A stretch of 64,000 nucleotides of DNA from Gonocerus acuteangulatus (GCA_946811695.1 OX328123.1:146492337-146556336); one strand, 5' to 3'. Shown: positions 33,001 through 45,009, counted from the first letter of the stretch. A program made the numbers and translations. The notes: generated by a model not told the origin, from the sequence alone.

Positions 33001-33570
33001 AACTGGAAACATCTTTTTTTTTACTAATTTCAAAGAGGTACTTGGAATCTTTGAATTCAATTAAAATATTTTTTACTTGTTTCAAACTCGTTCAAACTAA
33101 AATTAATAAATTTTGGTTACCTTTGCAGGTAAGAAAGTATACGAAAAAAAAAATTATTAACAGACATGAAAAGTTTTAGGTTCTTCGTATATTTTCTTAA
33201 ATGTCTCGAAAATGGTTGGGAATGCGTGGTAAGCTAAAGGTAACCATTCAAAAGCTTACTAAATTTTCTACAAAAAAAGGTTCTTTTGTAATTTTGGATT
33301 GGGCGATGCAATTCGAAGAAATATTTGCTTAAAACTTTGAAGTTGTTGGTTTCGTTCATTTGAACGGTTTTTTGGCGTGTTTCCCTTCGTTTTTTGGGGT
33401 TTTTTTATAGCTTGTTATTTTTTAAATTGCTTGTATTAGGAAAATGTATTTGTTTGGTAAACAGGATATGTAAAATAAGAACCATGTTTCAGTTTTTTAA
33501 AATAGAGCTTTCCGTTTTTTTTTCTATGTTTACGTCTCTTTTTATTTATTTATTTTTTTAATTCCATTTA
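33001..33570. other. Probably H-derived, then unassigned
   Basis: Up to about 33380 short stretches resemble the 5' body of H3/H5 on minus, but similarity is too weak to delimit. Nothing else recognised. Confidence 0.3.
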
Positions 33571-33589
33571 ACAGTGACATGCTAATGAC

Positions 33590-33655
33590 CAGAATAAACA
33601 TGCTAATGACCTGAATAGTCGATGCACCAAAAAAATAAATAAATAAACAAAAACA
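33590..33655 (+). mobile_element. SINE family 1 tail fragment
   Basis: CATGCTAATGACCTGAATAG.CGATGCACC followed by (AAAT)n; a related copy of CATGCTAATGACC lies just before it at about 33579. Confidence 0.6.
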
Positions 33656-33719
33656 GTAAAATGACTATTCTAGTAAAACAAGAAAAGAAAATGACAAACA
33701 AATTTATAATTTTTCACGA

Positions 33720-33805
33720 AATTTATGTTTAGTCAGTGTGTGCGTGCGCGTGCGTGTGTGTGTGCATATATATGCACACACACATATATATATATATATA
33801 TGCAC
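33720..33805. repeat. Mixed (GT)n/(AT)n/(CA)n microsatellite
   Basis: GTGTGTGCGTGCGCG, then GCATATATATGCACACACAC, then TA dinucleotides; partly palindromic. Confidence 0.85.
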
Positions 33806-34600
<795 letters not shown>

Positions 34601-34814
34601 CACAGTGACTCACAAAACCGTTGCAATGATGTGAAAGTTAAGTTATATTATAGGAAAAAAATTAAACCAGTATAATATTTACTCCTGCGGGTCAAAATAA
34701 TATAGTTGGGACTAGGAGGTATATTCCTAGAAGGATCTTGAGGGGATTAGTCATTGGTTACACCCTCAGGGATTTTTGTTGGTTCATTGCAACAGTTTTG
34801 TGGCGGATGTTGTG
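34601..34814. mobile_element. Tc1/mariner-like MITE, about 214 bp
   Basis: CACAGTGACTCACAAAACCG TTGCAATGA at the left and TCATTGCAACAGTTTTGTGG CGG at the right are inverted. The left end abuts TA of the microsatellite. A Tc1-type transposase relic lies 0.8 kb downstream, so they may be related. Confidence 0.6.
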
Positions 34815-35301
34815 GAGTGAAGTTAAAGATGTAGAGTGTGAAATTAACTATTTTTAATAGTTACTATCGAGCAAAACGGACATGAAAAATAACATTTAAG
34901 CCAGATAAATTTTAAAAAATGAGGATGAACTCCATTTTCTCTGACATAAACTACTATTATTAATTTATTTATTTATTTTACTTTAAGAGCTGCAAGGCAA
35001 TGGTGATCTGCCCTAAACGAATTTATGTAAAATATAATAAATTATAAGCTAAGGATCAGTAACAAAGTTAAAAAATAAAGGGTATGGAGAATGAATAATA
35101 AACGAAAAATAAAGCAAAGAATAATAATAAAAAATACTATAGAAATATATAAGGAATTAATATAATAAATAAATACAGAAATAAACGTATAATTTTAATG
35201 GTAATAATAAGTAGTAATCATAATGATATTTGCGGAGTTGAAATCTGAGGTATATTATCCTGAAATAAGAAACTTTGACTTGGGATTTATGTGTTGTATA
35301 A

Positions 35302-35590
35302 CTATATTTTATTATATGTCTTTGTCGTCTTTAAGTATATCAGTATGGTATCAATGTGGGCGCTCCTATCAGATAACAGTTCACTGAGGCTTCGAGGAAT
35401 CTGTAAGTTGTGTCTTTTAAGGCAGTCTGTTAGTATGTGTTTTACAGCTAAAGGTACGTTGCATGCCTCACATAGTGGTTTGTCTTGTCTTGTGAAGAGG
35501 TACGAATGGCTGAGTCGTGTATGTCCGATTCTAAGTCGTGTTAGTATTACTTCGTTACTAGTATTAAGCTTTTGGTCACTGAAGGCCTTT
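35302..35590 (-). pseudogene. LINE4 ORF2 C-terminal Cys/His domain
   Basis: EVILTRLRIGHTRLSHSYLF, CEACNVPLAVKHILTDC and the ending KTTKTYNKI with a stop match LINE2 and LINE3. The open frame continues upstream to 35691, but that part is antisense to the Tc1 relic and not LINE sequence. Confidence 0.88.
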
Positions 35591-35940
35591 CGATGAGACA
35601 AATTGCTGCTCGAGTTGGTTTGAATGTTTCTACAGTAAGTAGATATGTTATAAAAAAGATTCTTTATTGTTCGAAACATGTTGGAGATCAATCAAGAAAA
35701 ATTTCAGAATGAAACAGCAAGTTACTGGTTCGACTGATTAGGATGGGCGAGTTCGACACTCCTGTTCTAGGCCAGCACAGACTTAAAACAGACTTGGGGC
35801 TTCAAATTAATTCTGAAACTATTCCAAGAACACTAATAAGTCAGGGAAACATTGCAAGGGTAAAGGTCAAGAAGCCATTGCATCAAAAAAAAAACAAATA
35901 TATAGTCAAAAGAATGGCAATGGGTCTGTTTAGCACCTGA
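35581..35940 (+). pseudogene. Tc1-like transposase N-terminal relic, nested in LINE4
   Basis: Frame 1 reads EGLSMRQIAARVGLNVSTVS RYVIKK, a helix-turn-helix of the paired-like DNA-binding domain of Tc1 transposases. After one in-frame stop (35710-35712) the same frame gives HRLKTDLGLQINSETIPRTL and ARVKVKKPLHQKKN, the second DNA-binding subdomain and linker. The catalytic DDE domain is absent. It ends at a stop at about 35938-35940 and LINE4 RNase H sequence resumes right after, so the relic is an insertion. No terminal repeats recognised at its borders. Confidence 0.85.
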
Positions 35941-36052
35941 GCTCGGAAATAACTTTTGTTGTAATAGTGGATGATGTGTGTAGCTGTCAGTTAGTGCTTC
36001 AAGTGCGCTGAGTGAGTCCGTGTAAAGTACGATATCCCTTGTATCTGCAAAA

Positions 36053-36979
36053 AGGACATAAATTATCGATCAGTTATAGCACTATTTATAATTTAAATTT
36101 TCTCATAAAGCGGATCATGATGAGGATGTCCTCAAGTTGCCATTGAGGATCCAGTTAAATTTTTATTCTGATGTAGATAATCCTACTTGGGACTTTGATG
36201 ATAAATGAACAAATTAAAATGAACTGACGATAAAATAAAGCAAAGTAAGATGCTTAGCTTGGAGGTACTCTAATTAAGTTCTTTATAAGGACCCCAACTC
36301 GGAATTCACAAGGTCAAAAAAGCTGTTTCCAAGGAGATTCTCTTTGCTTTTGATGTAGACTTTGCTATTGGCTTTCTTACTTTTGAAGTATGCCGCCTCT
36401 CTTCCCCGCTCCTTCTTCCGTCCTCTCTCATAAAACTGAATTGAAGTTTTCTGTTTGTGAAGGAGTGGGAGTCGGGATGGAGGCCTAATCCTCATAATTA
36501 AGATTCTACAAAGATTGAGTTAACTACAACAAGTTATTAAAAAGGATGATGATTCCCAGCCTCAGGAAACCATGATCAATACTCGACGACTATAATATTT
36601 GTAAATAATAAGGAAATTTTAAAGATACATAAATGTGAACTTCATTTGTGCATGAAATACCTTAACCCGGGAAAGCACTCGACGACGAAGAGTCCGCATA
36701 CTTGTGTGATTTACAGACAACCCCCTACCACTAGATTGCCCAATTACTAGGAGTTCTACCACCTCTTAGTAACTCGCTAGATGCTGTAAGGCCAAGGTCT
36801 GTTTTCATAGGGAAGTCAATTATTCGATATATTTTTCATCCTTGCAAGGATGAGTGACTGCCAGAAGAAGCCGGAGAGGAATCCGGCGAAATATTGCGAT
36901 GACAGGAGGAGCAAGATCGCTGGAGACAGATGCCGAATGAACAACATATTTAATACCCAGCGAAGTAGTTTGAAAAACA

Positions 36980-36980
<1 letters not shown>
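36053..36980. other. Unassigned stretch
   Basis: Short open stretches on both strands without recognisable domains. Confidence 0.4.

Positions 36981-37047
<67 letters not shown>
36981..37047. repeat. (CA)n-(AT)n microsatellite
   Basis: CACACACACA followed by about 58 bp of TA dinucleotides. Confidence 0.95.
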
Positions 37048-37049
<2 letters not shown>

Positions 37050-37141
37050 CGTTAGTCTTGGAAACTAAGTGCTACCTTTAGAAGCCTATTGAATGTTCGT
37101 AAAAATGTCGAAAACTACCTCTTTAATAACAATTATCCGTC

Positions 37142-37456
37142 TTGAAGGCTAATTTTACCTGTTGGAGCAATACTTTATGCCATGCATTTTCATTTTATTT
37201 TTTTGAAACCAAAGGAAATAAAACAGTGTTACTAGTTTCTAGTTTACATCAAAACGCTTCATTAGAGGACCAAACCCAAAAATTAGACATTGTTACTGTA
37301 TATAACTGTACGAAAGGTGAAGTTAATGTTTTTGACAGAATGTGCTCCGATAACAACTGCGCCCGTAAGACTCATCGCTGGTCTTTATCTTTTCTTTTTT
37401 ACAACGTATTGAATATTGTGAGAATAGATTGTTTTGTAATTTACAGTCATAACTAA
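37142..37456 (+). pseudogene. piggyBac-type transposase fragment
   Basis: The open stretch reads ETKGNKTVLLVSSLHQNASL, then VYNCTKGEVNVFDRMCSDNN, then RKTHRWSLSFLFYNVLNIVR and FVIYSHN. The TKG-xVxxxD-(R/Q)MC block with its catalytic Asp (in NVFDRM), followed by the RW..FY..LN helix, is the most conserved part of piggyBac transposases. Everything upstream and the C-terminal Cys-rich finger are missing or unrecognisable, so it is a fragment of about 100 residues from a family of about 500-600. No TTAA-flanked ends identified. Confidence 0.85.
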
Positions 37457-38630
37457 TACAAACTAAAAACCGCAAAGCCTCTTAGTAGACGGCGATAACT
37501 TGCAGCTCTTCATGACTAGCAAAACAAAATTATTGAAGTCAAACTTATTGTTGAGAAGATTATAATATTACAATATTACATTTACAAAATGATATGGTTC
37601 CATTTAAAGCAAAATTAAGTGCCTTCGTCTCAATGATGAAGCGCTACCTAAATCGACCCTTGGATAAGCGCTACCTTTCCCAGGTTAATAGGAGGGGCGG
37701 GAGCAGAGAAACTCCTTGTAGAAAGGTTGAGGAGAGGCCTAAAAAACCATGTTCTGATGGAAACGCAATCAATAACGTAAAACTCTTAATGATATATAGT
37801 TAAAGTGAAAAAATGGTGCTTACCAGGTTTGAAAACTGAAGAAGATTTGTACAAAATGGCAAAGGAATAATTAGTCGGAAGGTACAGGTTCATAAGAACA
37901 ATATGAATAATTACAGATGTATTAACTACCTTTATATATTTTATATTAATAAATATATATACAGGGTGTTTCAGGGTTAAGTGGCCAAACTCAAAATATG
38001 AACTAAGGACCTCAAAACAAGAAAAATATTTCCTCTGAAGGTATGTCCGCAAACGCTTTGCTTAGGAGATATTCACACCTAAAGATTTTCATTGCTACGA
38101 ATCATTTACGCTATATGAAAGGTTTGTAAGAGGCTTTTACAGAGTACCTCTTCGCATGTTTAACATAGTCCCTTTGCACACGTTCACAAGAAACTATGCT
38201 AGTGTTTCGCAAACAGAACAACTCAATCCTAGCTGATACACAGGTCGACTTTACGCTGCCTTGTCATTATTCTGACAGAGTGCGCAGTTCTGGTCCATAA
38301 TGGTCGATAGGGAGCCTGTAAAACAATTATCCATAAGCTAGCCTTGAAATGAATTGGTAACATAACCCAGTGGCTGACCGTTCAACCAGATTGGGGCCTG
38401 GACATGCTCTATATCACATATTCCGCAATCAAATATCCCTGAGGGCGTTTGATTCCAATCATTCAAATAACAGAGAAATAATCACGAGGTTTGCCCAATC
38501 AACTGGTTAATTTGGAGCCGGCATTTAGGAAGCAGTGGAATTACAGGGGATGGAAAAGACATTATTAATAGGAGAGATGCTAACGAGACCGCAGGCTGTC
38601 AACTCCCGCAGATCTGCGAATATTCCAATC
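37457..38630. other. Unassigned stretch
   Basis: ACAGGGTGTTTCAGGGTTAA at about 37964 looks like a mariner-type terminal sequence, but no partner end was found. An open stretch at 37594-37803 has no recognisable domain. Confidence 0.4.
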
Positions 38631-38636
38631 CACATC

Positions 38637-38715
38637 CAATCCAGGAAGTTAAGCGAAGTTTGATGTGTTTAGTATTCGGATGGATGACCGTCTGGGAAAA
38701 CAACCTGCGTTTGGT
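38637..38715 (+). pseudogene. 5S rRNA-like fragment
   Basis: GTTAAGCGAAGTTTGATG..GTTTAGTATTCGGATGGATG ACCGTCTGGGAA corresponds to the second half of 5S rRNA, including the internal promoter boxes (AAGC.. and GGATGG.TGACCG.CTGGGAA). The first half is missing and the ends diverge, so this is a pseudogene or the head of a 5S-derived SINE rather than a working gene. Confidence 0.72.
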
Positions 38716-39266
38716 AGGGATGGTATATAGCAACCAGCAAACCGTCATAAGTTGTGATTACATAAGCCCTCCCAGCGTTAAGGAGTCAAATGTTTATCCC
38801 CTATAATCCCATTAAGGTAGTTATATTAGAACTTCTTCATATGAGATTAGAGGATCTCATATGGATCTCAGAAATCGAAATAGATCTTCAGTTGTGGCTA
38901 TTTCCATTGTGTCGATTGAACATGGGACTGATTCCTAGTTTGGCGTAAAAGAGTATAATCAAATAATAAACAGAAGCAACGGCTGAATTCCTGCTCCCAT
39001 TGTTTATTAAATGGGATTAAAAAACTGTCAACAAAGCCGGGTAGGCTTTAACACTAAAAATAAAATATCTAACGAATAGTCAAGTTTAGGCAAGATCTGA
39101 CGACGTAGGAAATAAGACTCCGAAAATAATGCCAAATGGTATTTTCCGGGCAAATACCGGAATTAGCGAATTTAATTAAATAGCATTATTTTCGGCTCGA
39201 TGTAAACAAATTTAGGTGCAATGTAAAAAAAAAAACCTTTTGTGCCAGGTTTTGATTTATTATATT
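38716..39266. other. Unassigned stretch
   Basis: Nothing recognised. Confidence 0.4.
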
Positions 39267-39267
39267 G

Positions 39268-39654
39268 TAGATGGAGATAGTTAGCCGCTGTAGAGATACG
39301 AAGACAGGTATAGTTGGGATTCGGCTAGGAGAAAAACGTCAGACTTTCTAAAAGAAATCTGTATTTTGGACGTTTCGACTGCAACAATGGCAGCCTTCTT
39401 CAGCACTAGAGAATGCCTAGGGGGGAGGGAGGAAGACCTCGAGGACCACTTAGGTAACCATGGTAGAAGTATGCAACATACTTCTACCATGGTTACCTAA
39501 GTTGTCCTCGAGGTCTTCCTCCCTCCCCCCTAGGCATTCTCTAGTGCTGAAGAAGGCTGCCATTGTTGCAGTCGAAACGTCCAAAATACAGATTTCTTTT
39601 TGAAAGTCTGACGTTTTTCTCCTAGCCGAATCCCAACTATACCTGTCTTCGTTG
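39268..39654. mobile_element. Near-perfect long palindrome (foldback), arms about 180 bp
   Basis: The centre is at about 39475 (GTATGCAACATAC). Arms 39297-39473 and 39477-39654 are almost perfectly complementary: CATACTTCTACCATGGTTAC, TCTTCCTCCCTCCCCCCTAG, CTGAAGAAGGCTGCCATTGT, CGAAACGTCCAAAATACAG, CGAATCCCAACTATACCTGT. Part of one arm recurs at 40768-40905 and extends outward to TCTGCAACGCCTAACTATCT, which also matches outside the left arm. Non-coding. Confidence 0.93.
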
Positions 39655-40395
39655 ATTTATTATAATGTGTACTGGAAGCAAGAATGATTTATAAAATGAA
39701 ATAAGACTCCACGACCAATTTAATAAGCCAAGGTTTTTTTGATCTAGCAATTATTACTAGACTTTATGTAAAATCCAATGCAATAATGTGGCTAAAAATC
39801 AATCTGCTCAAGAGAAAATGGTTTATTAGTTACTAAAAATACAATGAAAATCCCGAATTAAAGGGTTTATTTTTCCCCCAATGCACAACATTACCGCGGG
39901 ATCGGCCCATTGTGCGGGAGTGGAGATTGTTCTTATTTTAAGGCCCTTTGATAAAGTACCCTGTTGCAGCGTGGATGTTTAGGAAAGATGGTAACCAGTA
40001 GATAGCCCTGCGTTAATGTCGGTCCGCATATACCGTTATTCCAGCAAAGTATATCATCCGTTTCTGTATTAAGTTGCAGTACAGGAAACGTTAATGGAAG
40101 CTACGTTCTTCATTGAAACCTTATTTCAAAAATTTAGCATAGACCGTCATTCGTCCAATATTTTCATTTATTTATGAACTTTTTGTTTATTAATAAAGGA
40201 TTGGGTCATAAGAAAATATACAAACTGCATGTAGATGACCATATGACATTCATATTCCTAGAAAAGGACTTTTTAATTTATTTTGGTATTTTACGTCAAT
40301 AACTATTACAACTATTTATTTCATACAAATACATATTCGTACATAACGTATAGAACTCCAACTAATTCGACATATATCTATCAGTTATTCGTAAA
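39655..40395. other. Unassigned stretch
   Basis: Nothing recognised. Confidence 0.4.
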
Positions 40396-40396
40396 A

Positions 40397-40735
40397 AAAA
40401 AGTATGGCTCGGAGGAACTGCGTCATCATAGCTTCCTTTCATACCGTTAATTTCCCTAGTGTTTTGGAATGATTGGAATAGAAAATATTGGAAAATGTTA
40501 CATTTCTTTTGACATTTTGTGAAAACTAAACAGTAGCAGAAAATGCTTTCTCATTATCTTTTATTCTATTACAAAAAAACAAAAAATATCTCAGTTTATA
40601 TATACTGTTTTACTGTCAAATTTCATTTCACTGTTATTACGAAACTTTCAATCAATCAAAAATAAAGGAAAACAGACAAAAAGAACATTTTGAATGAGCC
40701 AACACATTCGAAGTTTAAAGCACTTTTTTTTTCTT
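40397..40735 (+). mobile_element. H element 5' fragment
   Basis: GGCTCGGAGGAACTGCGTCA TCATAGCTTCCTTTC parallels the H5 start, followed by GTTTTACTGTCAAATTTCAT and GACAAAAAGAACATTTTGAA as in H5. The rest is missing. Confidence 0.65.
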
Positions 40736-40767
40736 TTTTTTTTACTTATAATTTGTATGTATTTTTT

Positions 40768-40905
40768 AGCTGAAGAAGGCAGCCGAAACGTCCAAATACA
40801 GATTTCTTCCTGAAAGTCTGACGTTTTTTTCTCCTAGCCGAATCCCAACTATACCTTGTCTTCGTATCTCTGCAACGCCTAACTATCTCTATCTCCACTA
40901 AAAAA
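40768..40905 (+). mobile_element. Single-arm copy of the 39.4-kb palindrome
   Basis: CTGAAGAAGGCAGCCGAAAC GTCC, then CCTGAAAGTCTGACGTTTTT, CGAATCCCAACTATACCTTG, CTAACTATCTCTATCTCCAC. About 15 bp is missing in the stem between CTGAAGAAGGC and CGAAAC. Confidence 0.85.
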
Positions 40906-40919
40906 TAATAGCAGATTTA

Positions 40920-41160
40920 AAATCAGCACTCCAAGAAACCCTAATCTGGTGAATATCATTGAAAACAAAAAATAATGATTTTTCCCAGTCTGGATGAGGC
41001 TAAAAATTTGTAAGCGAAAAAGTAATGTGACGTTTTGAAATTCAATACCTCCCCTTGTGATAATCCGATTTTTACGTCATTGAAATCTTTCAAAAGAAGA
41101 AAGACTCCTTTTTCTAACCATTTAAATGACCCCATCAAAATTTTTTTTTATAATCGATAA
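40920..41160 (-). mobile_element. Repeat 'RX', second half, minus orientation
   Basis: On minus it matches 50350-50560 (GGTTAGAACAAGGAGTCTTT, GAGATATTGAATTTCAAAAC, CTTTTTCGCTTACAAATTT). Non-coding, family unknown. Confidence 0.7.
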
Positions 41161-41214
41161 CTTTTTAAATGTAGGTATATGGAATATTTTGGCAGAATAA
41201 TGATTTCTATAGAG

Positions 41215-41498
41215 TTGAGTATGTAAAACAATTTTTGATTTAAAAACGGATGTCAGATTCGTTTTTAGCACATTGAAAAACCCCTAAATTCAAATTTCGG
41301 GGACATAACAAAAAAAAAATGTATTTCAAATTTCTCTAGGGGGCAACCTGAAAATTTTGTTAAAGATTCAACAATCCGGCCATATTTCAAGGAATATTTA
41401 CCGATTCAAACCAAACTTGGAGGGTCGATAAAGGCCTTAATGTGACACATTTCCTTCCAATCGGCGTGTTTCTACATGTTCTGGGCAAGTAATATCTG
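41215..41498 (+). mobile_element. Repeat 'RX', first half
   Basis: Matches 49990-50270: CAATTTTTGATTTAAAAACG, AATCCGGCCATATTTCAA, TCAAACCAAACTTGGAGGGT, ACACATTTCCTTCCAAT. At 50 kb the two halves are contiguous and in the same orientation; here they are inverted to one another. Confidence 0.75.
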
Positions 41499-41745
41499 AT
41501 CCTAGCTTAAGTTCGGATCATAATGCAATAATATATTGTTTAAGTAAAAAATATAGTGTAAATTACTATAAGAGTTCTCTGGACTATTAAAATACTGATT
41601 GGTGCATATATAAAAAATATATTACAGATTCCATGTACCCACCTAGCGCTCCAAGTAACCCGCATGAATTAGAACAAAACGTTTTAAAATTTACCAGTCT
41701 GATCAAAGAAGCACTTGACATGTTAAAGAAAACGTTTAGCGGGGA
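41499..41745 (+). pseudogene. LINE5 endonuclease end and linker fragment
   Basis: One frame with one stop reads DPSLSSDHNAIIYCLS (last conserved endonuclease motif, SDHNAI), then TDWCIYKKYI, then NPHELEQNVLKFTSLIKEAL, the helical linker between endonuclease and RT in Jockey/I-type ORF2. The open part from 41633 runs to 41932, but after about 41740 it enters a repeat also found at 15.4 kb (AGCGGGGAAAAAA..CATATCATGACCGG). Confidence 0.75.
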
Positions 41746-42945
41746 AAAAAAGGATTTAATAAAAAGTTTCACAATTCTAAACACATATCATGACCGGCAT
41801 CTACCGGTCTACTTTCAAATAGGAAATTGTCAAATTTCACTTGTCAACTTTTGGAAAATAACTACAGAATTAGTAATTTTACCTAAATCAATTGATCAAG
41901 TCATACCTTCAGCCCATTACAAGGATTTCTAGGAGTCTAATACTATAAAATAAAGACATTTAAATTCTTTACAACATAAACCCAGCTGTATTTAAGTAAA
42001 GATCATTTTCATCAACAAATTACTGAGTATTTTCATTTGACTCACAGATATACTTGTAATTGGCTGAAAATATGACTTCATATTAATACTGTCTATTGTT
42101 TTAATTACAATTATTAATTATGCTCGTTAATTAATATTTTAACAATGCTGATATTATTAGTTAATTAGTATTCTTTCATTAGATTAGAAAAAACTTATTA
42201 GAGTTTGAAATTCAAATGTGAAAATGTAACTCACTTATGGTGTGTTGCATTTTAATATAAAATGTGACGCGCATTCATTATCCTTGATGTGTTCATTAAG
42301 AAATTCGCTAAGGAATATGGCATGTTACACACCTCTTGCGTGACGGGCTTAGTGAATAGTCATATAAATGAAACCGTTTTAAACTTTTTACATATTTATT
42401 CTCAAGGCCGTAAGCATAAAATGCCTAGGAAATTTAATAAATACTGAGACAAAAAAAATCTTGGGTAACATGTCGCGTAGATATTTACTGTTCGTTGTTT
42501 GGGAATGGAGATGGATCGGTGAAGGATGTTCTTGACAGTAGGAATGACTCAAGGTGAATCAGTGTTAGGAAGGACGCCTCAGATTCTGCGCCCAGTCATC
42601 AGTATCGCTTCAGCTCTCTTGGGGTCTGCTTCGTTCTCCTCCTTCAACATTCGTGCTTAGGGTGCAGTCTGTCTGTTTTCCTCTCATCGCCGTCTTTCTC
42701 TTAATCTTATTAAATCTTATTGGATGGACACACAATAATTAAGGTACAATTAAAGTTTATTAATTAGAAGATATAATATTTGCCTGTTATTTGCCCTAGT
42801 ATTTATATTTGTGTATACAGTCTCCGCTTATATATTTGTAAAAAATATTTAGCAAAAATAACTGTTAACTGTGGCCCCGGCAGTCGAAGTACACAAAAAA
42901 AATAAATAAAATAACAAAAAAATAACTGTTAACAATATTATAAAG
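41746..42945. other. Small shared repeat, then unassigned
   Basis: 41735-41850 matches 15395-15510. ACCTCTTGCGTGACGGGCTT at about 42332 resembles the H element 5' end on minus. The remainder is unrecognised. Confidence 0.4.
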
Positions 42946-42946
42946 G

Positions 42947-42948
<2 letters not shown>

Positions 42949-43026
<78 letters not shown>
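42949..43026. repeat. (AT)n microsatellite
   Basis: Uninterrupted TA dinucleotides. Confidence 0.96.
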
Positions 43027-43030
<4 letters not shown>

Positions 43031-44051
43031 CATAAAATTCTTCTGTCACAGTTTTAGTGTTTATACTCCAATACGGCTCGACCTATTTTGATGAAATTTA
43101 ATATGTATATTCAGTAGGCATGAGAATAGGTTTATACCTAATTTTTACACCCCTAAGTGTTAAGGGTAGCCCACCCCAAAAAATATTTTTTTTTATTTTT
43201 TGGACAGAATATTTTTTTTTAATTTGTTTATGATTTGGCATTGAAAAATACATGCAAACCTAAATTTTCAACCTTCTACCTCCAATCCCCATTTTATAAT
43301 AACGATATTAGTACTTTAATCCTAATAAATAAATGTTAACTATAAAATGTAGTTTTATTCATCACACGATCTTTTCACAAAGAGAATTATGGCTTTAGAT
43401 TCTAACCTCCAAATGTCATCGTTCGGAGCAAAGGAAATTTAAACGGAAGTTAAACACATGCTGCAAGTGGCCAACAATTTAATCACCAAGTGGGATCATT
43501 GGTGCCAATACCAAACGAACCACAACAATTTTTACAAATTTACTTTTTGGGCGGTGAGGACTCCGAAAGCGGACTCGCACATCGCGTGGATGCACGTTGG
43601 GACTGCATTAACCTCAATTCACTGTTTCAGTTTTTGAGCTTAATACAACTTCTTTGAATATGTTATAAGTTTTTGATGCAAACAATGACTGAAACTCACC
43701 CATTTGATCATAAAAAAAAAAAACGATATTAACATTAATACTTACCCAGTAATATTTTAAAGAAAGTTAAAAGTCGGTCCGGGTATTTATGAGTATTTAC
43801 AACTTTATGCATATCTATGTATTTTCATGATTACTTTTACACTGGCGAAGGTTAATTAATTTTTAAAAAGTTTTAATGAAGCCTAGTCAATTATTAAGGA
43901 TTTATTTAAATTTAAAAAAATGTACCTATTAGAAAAAAGAAACACTTATCAGGTCTCAAAAACAGGCTTTTAATGTTATTATAATAGTTCAAAACCATTT
44001 TAATACCTTAAACCATTTTAATATTATTAACCTTGTTAATATTATATGAAA
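43027..44051. other. Unassigned, possibly repeat-derived
   Basis: ATACGGCTCGACCTATTTTGATGAAATTTA is a wording often seen inside insect interspersed repeats. 43335-43360 matches the outer arm of the foldback at 12123-12346. No coding domain. Confidence 0.35.
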
Positions 44052-45009
44052 CTAGCTGACCCGGCGAACTTCGTACCGCCTAAAAGACGATTCTTAACTT
44101 TTTATTCTTTTTATTCTGCTCTTCGGGACACCGGGCAAGCTAGTAAAATAAAAAAAGAAAAAAGAAAGTTAATAAGTCAACAATTACATTATGTCAAAAA
44201 ATAAAAATGATAAAACACTTAAAATTCTTTTAATAGTCACTAAAAAATCACAATGAAAATTACAATTTCAGATTTCTTATTATGATACCTACTTATTATA
44301 TTTCATTTTATTTTTACCTATTTTCTAACTATTTAATTATTTCTAACTATTTTAAATTAAGTTTTATTTTATTTGTCGTACTTTATGGTACTCGATATTT
44401 TTTGTTTGATTAACCTGACGCGTAAATAAACAACAACAGCAACATACAATTGACCATGCGAGAAACATGGGTTTTCTAGATTAATACCACAAACACTTAA
44501 TGACTGCCCTGGGATTTGTTTATAGTCAAACTGAGTTCATAGGTCCAATAGCAACACAGCTGCAGGCACTGTAATGAATTCACAGCAGCTCCATTCAAAC
44601 TTGCACCATTATTAGTCGAATGTCGCGCTTCACGGGTCTGTCTTAACCGAATTCTTTCACGTTCACTGCGATCTTCACGTTCCTCGGCAGTACGATTAGA
44701 TTGATAATTAATTTGATGCGTTGCATTCGGTTCTTCTGCCTAAATTTGTCCGCCGTCTTATAGGAGGCATATTTAGTTAGTCAAAAACACACAACACTTT
44801 TGTAATTTTATAGAAATTTGTGGCTTTTGGATTTAGTAATATTATAGATGCACAGCAAAGAGATGTTTACATTTCAAGTGACATTTTACCGTAAGAACCA
44901 TCCTCGTACTTCAAGGAATGTTATAAAAAAAGAATTACCGAAATCGGTTCAGTTGTTCTCGAGATTTGCGCTTACCAACACATTTAGCTTTTCATTTTTA
45001 TATAATAGA
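44052..45009 (-). mobile_element. Helitron 'HelB' copy A (958 bp)
   Basis: Minus strand: it starts TCTATTATATAAAAATGAA at 45009, preceded by A, and ends with a hairpin-bearing AGGCGGTACGAAGTTCGCC then GGGTCAGCTAG at 44052, followed by T. The 5'-TC, 3'-CTAG and A/T flanks are canonical. The interior carries a helicase C-terminus relic (about 44620-44390), with a 1-base deletion in the AAATCCCAGGGCAG stretch and a loss of about 25 bp that removes SRVGKPSA. It serves as the unexpanded reference for copy D. Confidence 0.92.
44390..44625 (-). pseudogene. Helitron helicase C-terminus relic (copy A)
   Basis: On minus: NSLQCLQLCCYWTYELSLTI NKSQG, then a frameshift, then CGINLENPCFSHGQL in another frame. 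Same Pif1-family motif VI region as in copy D, but broken. Confidence 0.85.

Larger units (their letters stand above)
34961..36052 (-). mobile_element. Non-LTR retrotransposon LINE4 remnant, split by a Tc1 relic
   Basis: Minus strand: an RNase H fragment (LYTDSLSALEAL) at about 35990-36052, then, after the interruption at about 35580-35945, the C-terminal domain (35590-35302), then a 3' UTR to about 34961. The 3' end reads CACCATTGCCTTGCAGCTCT..AAAATAAATAAATAAAT, a (AAAT)n tail. The same kind of tail makes up the tandem array at 55100-55905. Confidence 0.82.

Noticed and set aside
35591..35691. N-terminal extension of the LINE4 C-terminal frame
   Set aside because: This part is antisense to the Tc1 helix-turn-helix coding sequence, so the open frame is fortuitous.
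37964..37990. Mariner-type MITE starting ACAGGGTGTTTC
   Set aside because: No inverted partner end found within several hundred bases.
44052..44150. A separate 99-bp mini-element bounded by CTAG on both sides
   Set aside because: Its two ends are imperfect inverted copies, but the segment is part of the 3' region in both HelB copies and is better explained as subterminal structure.
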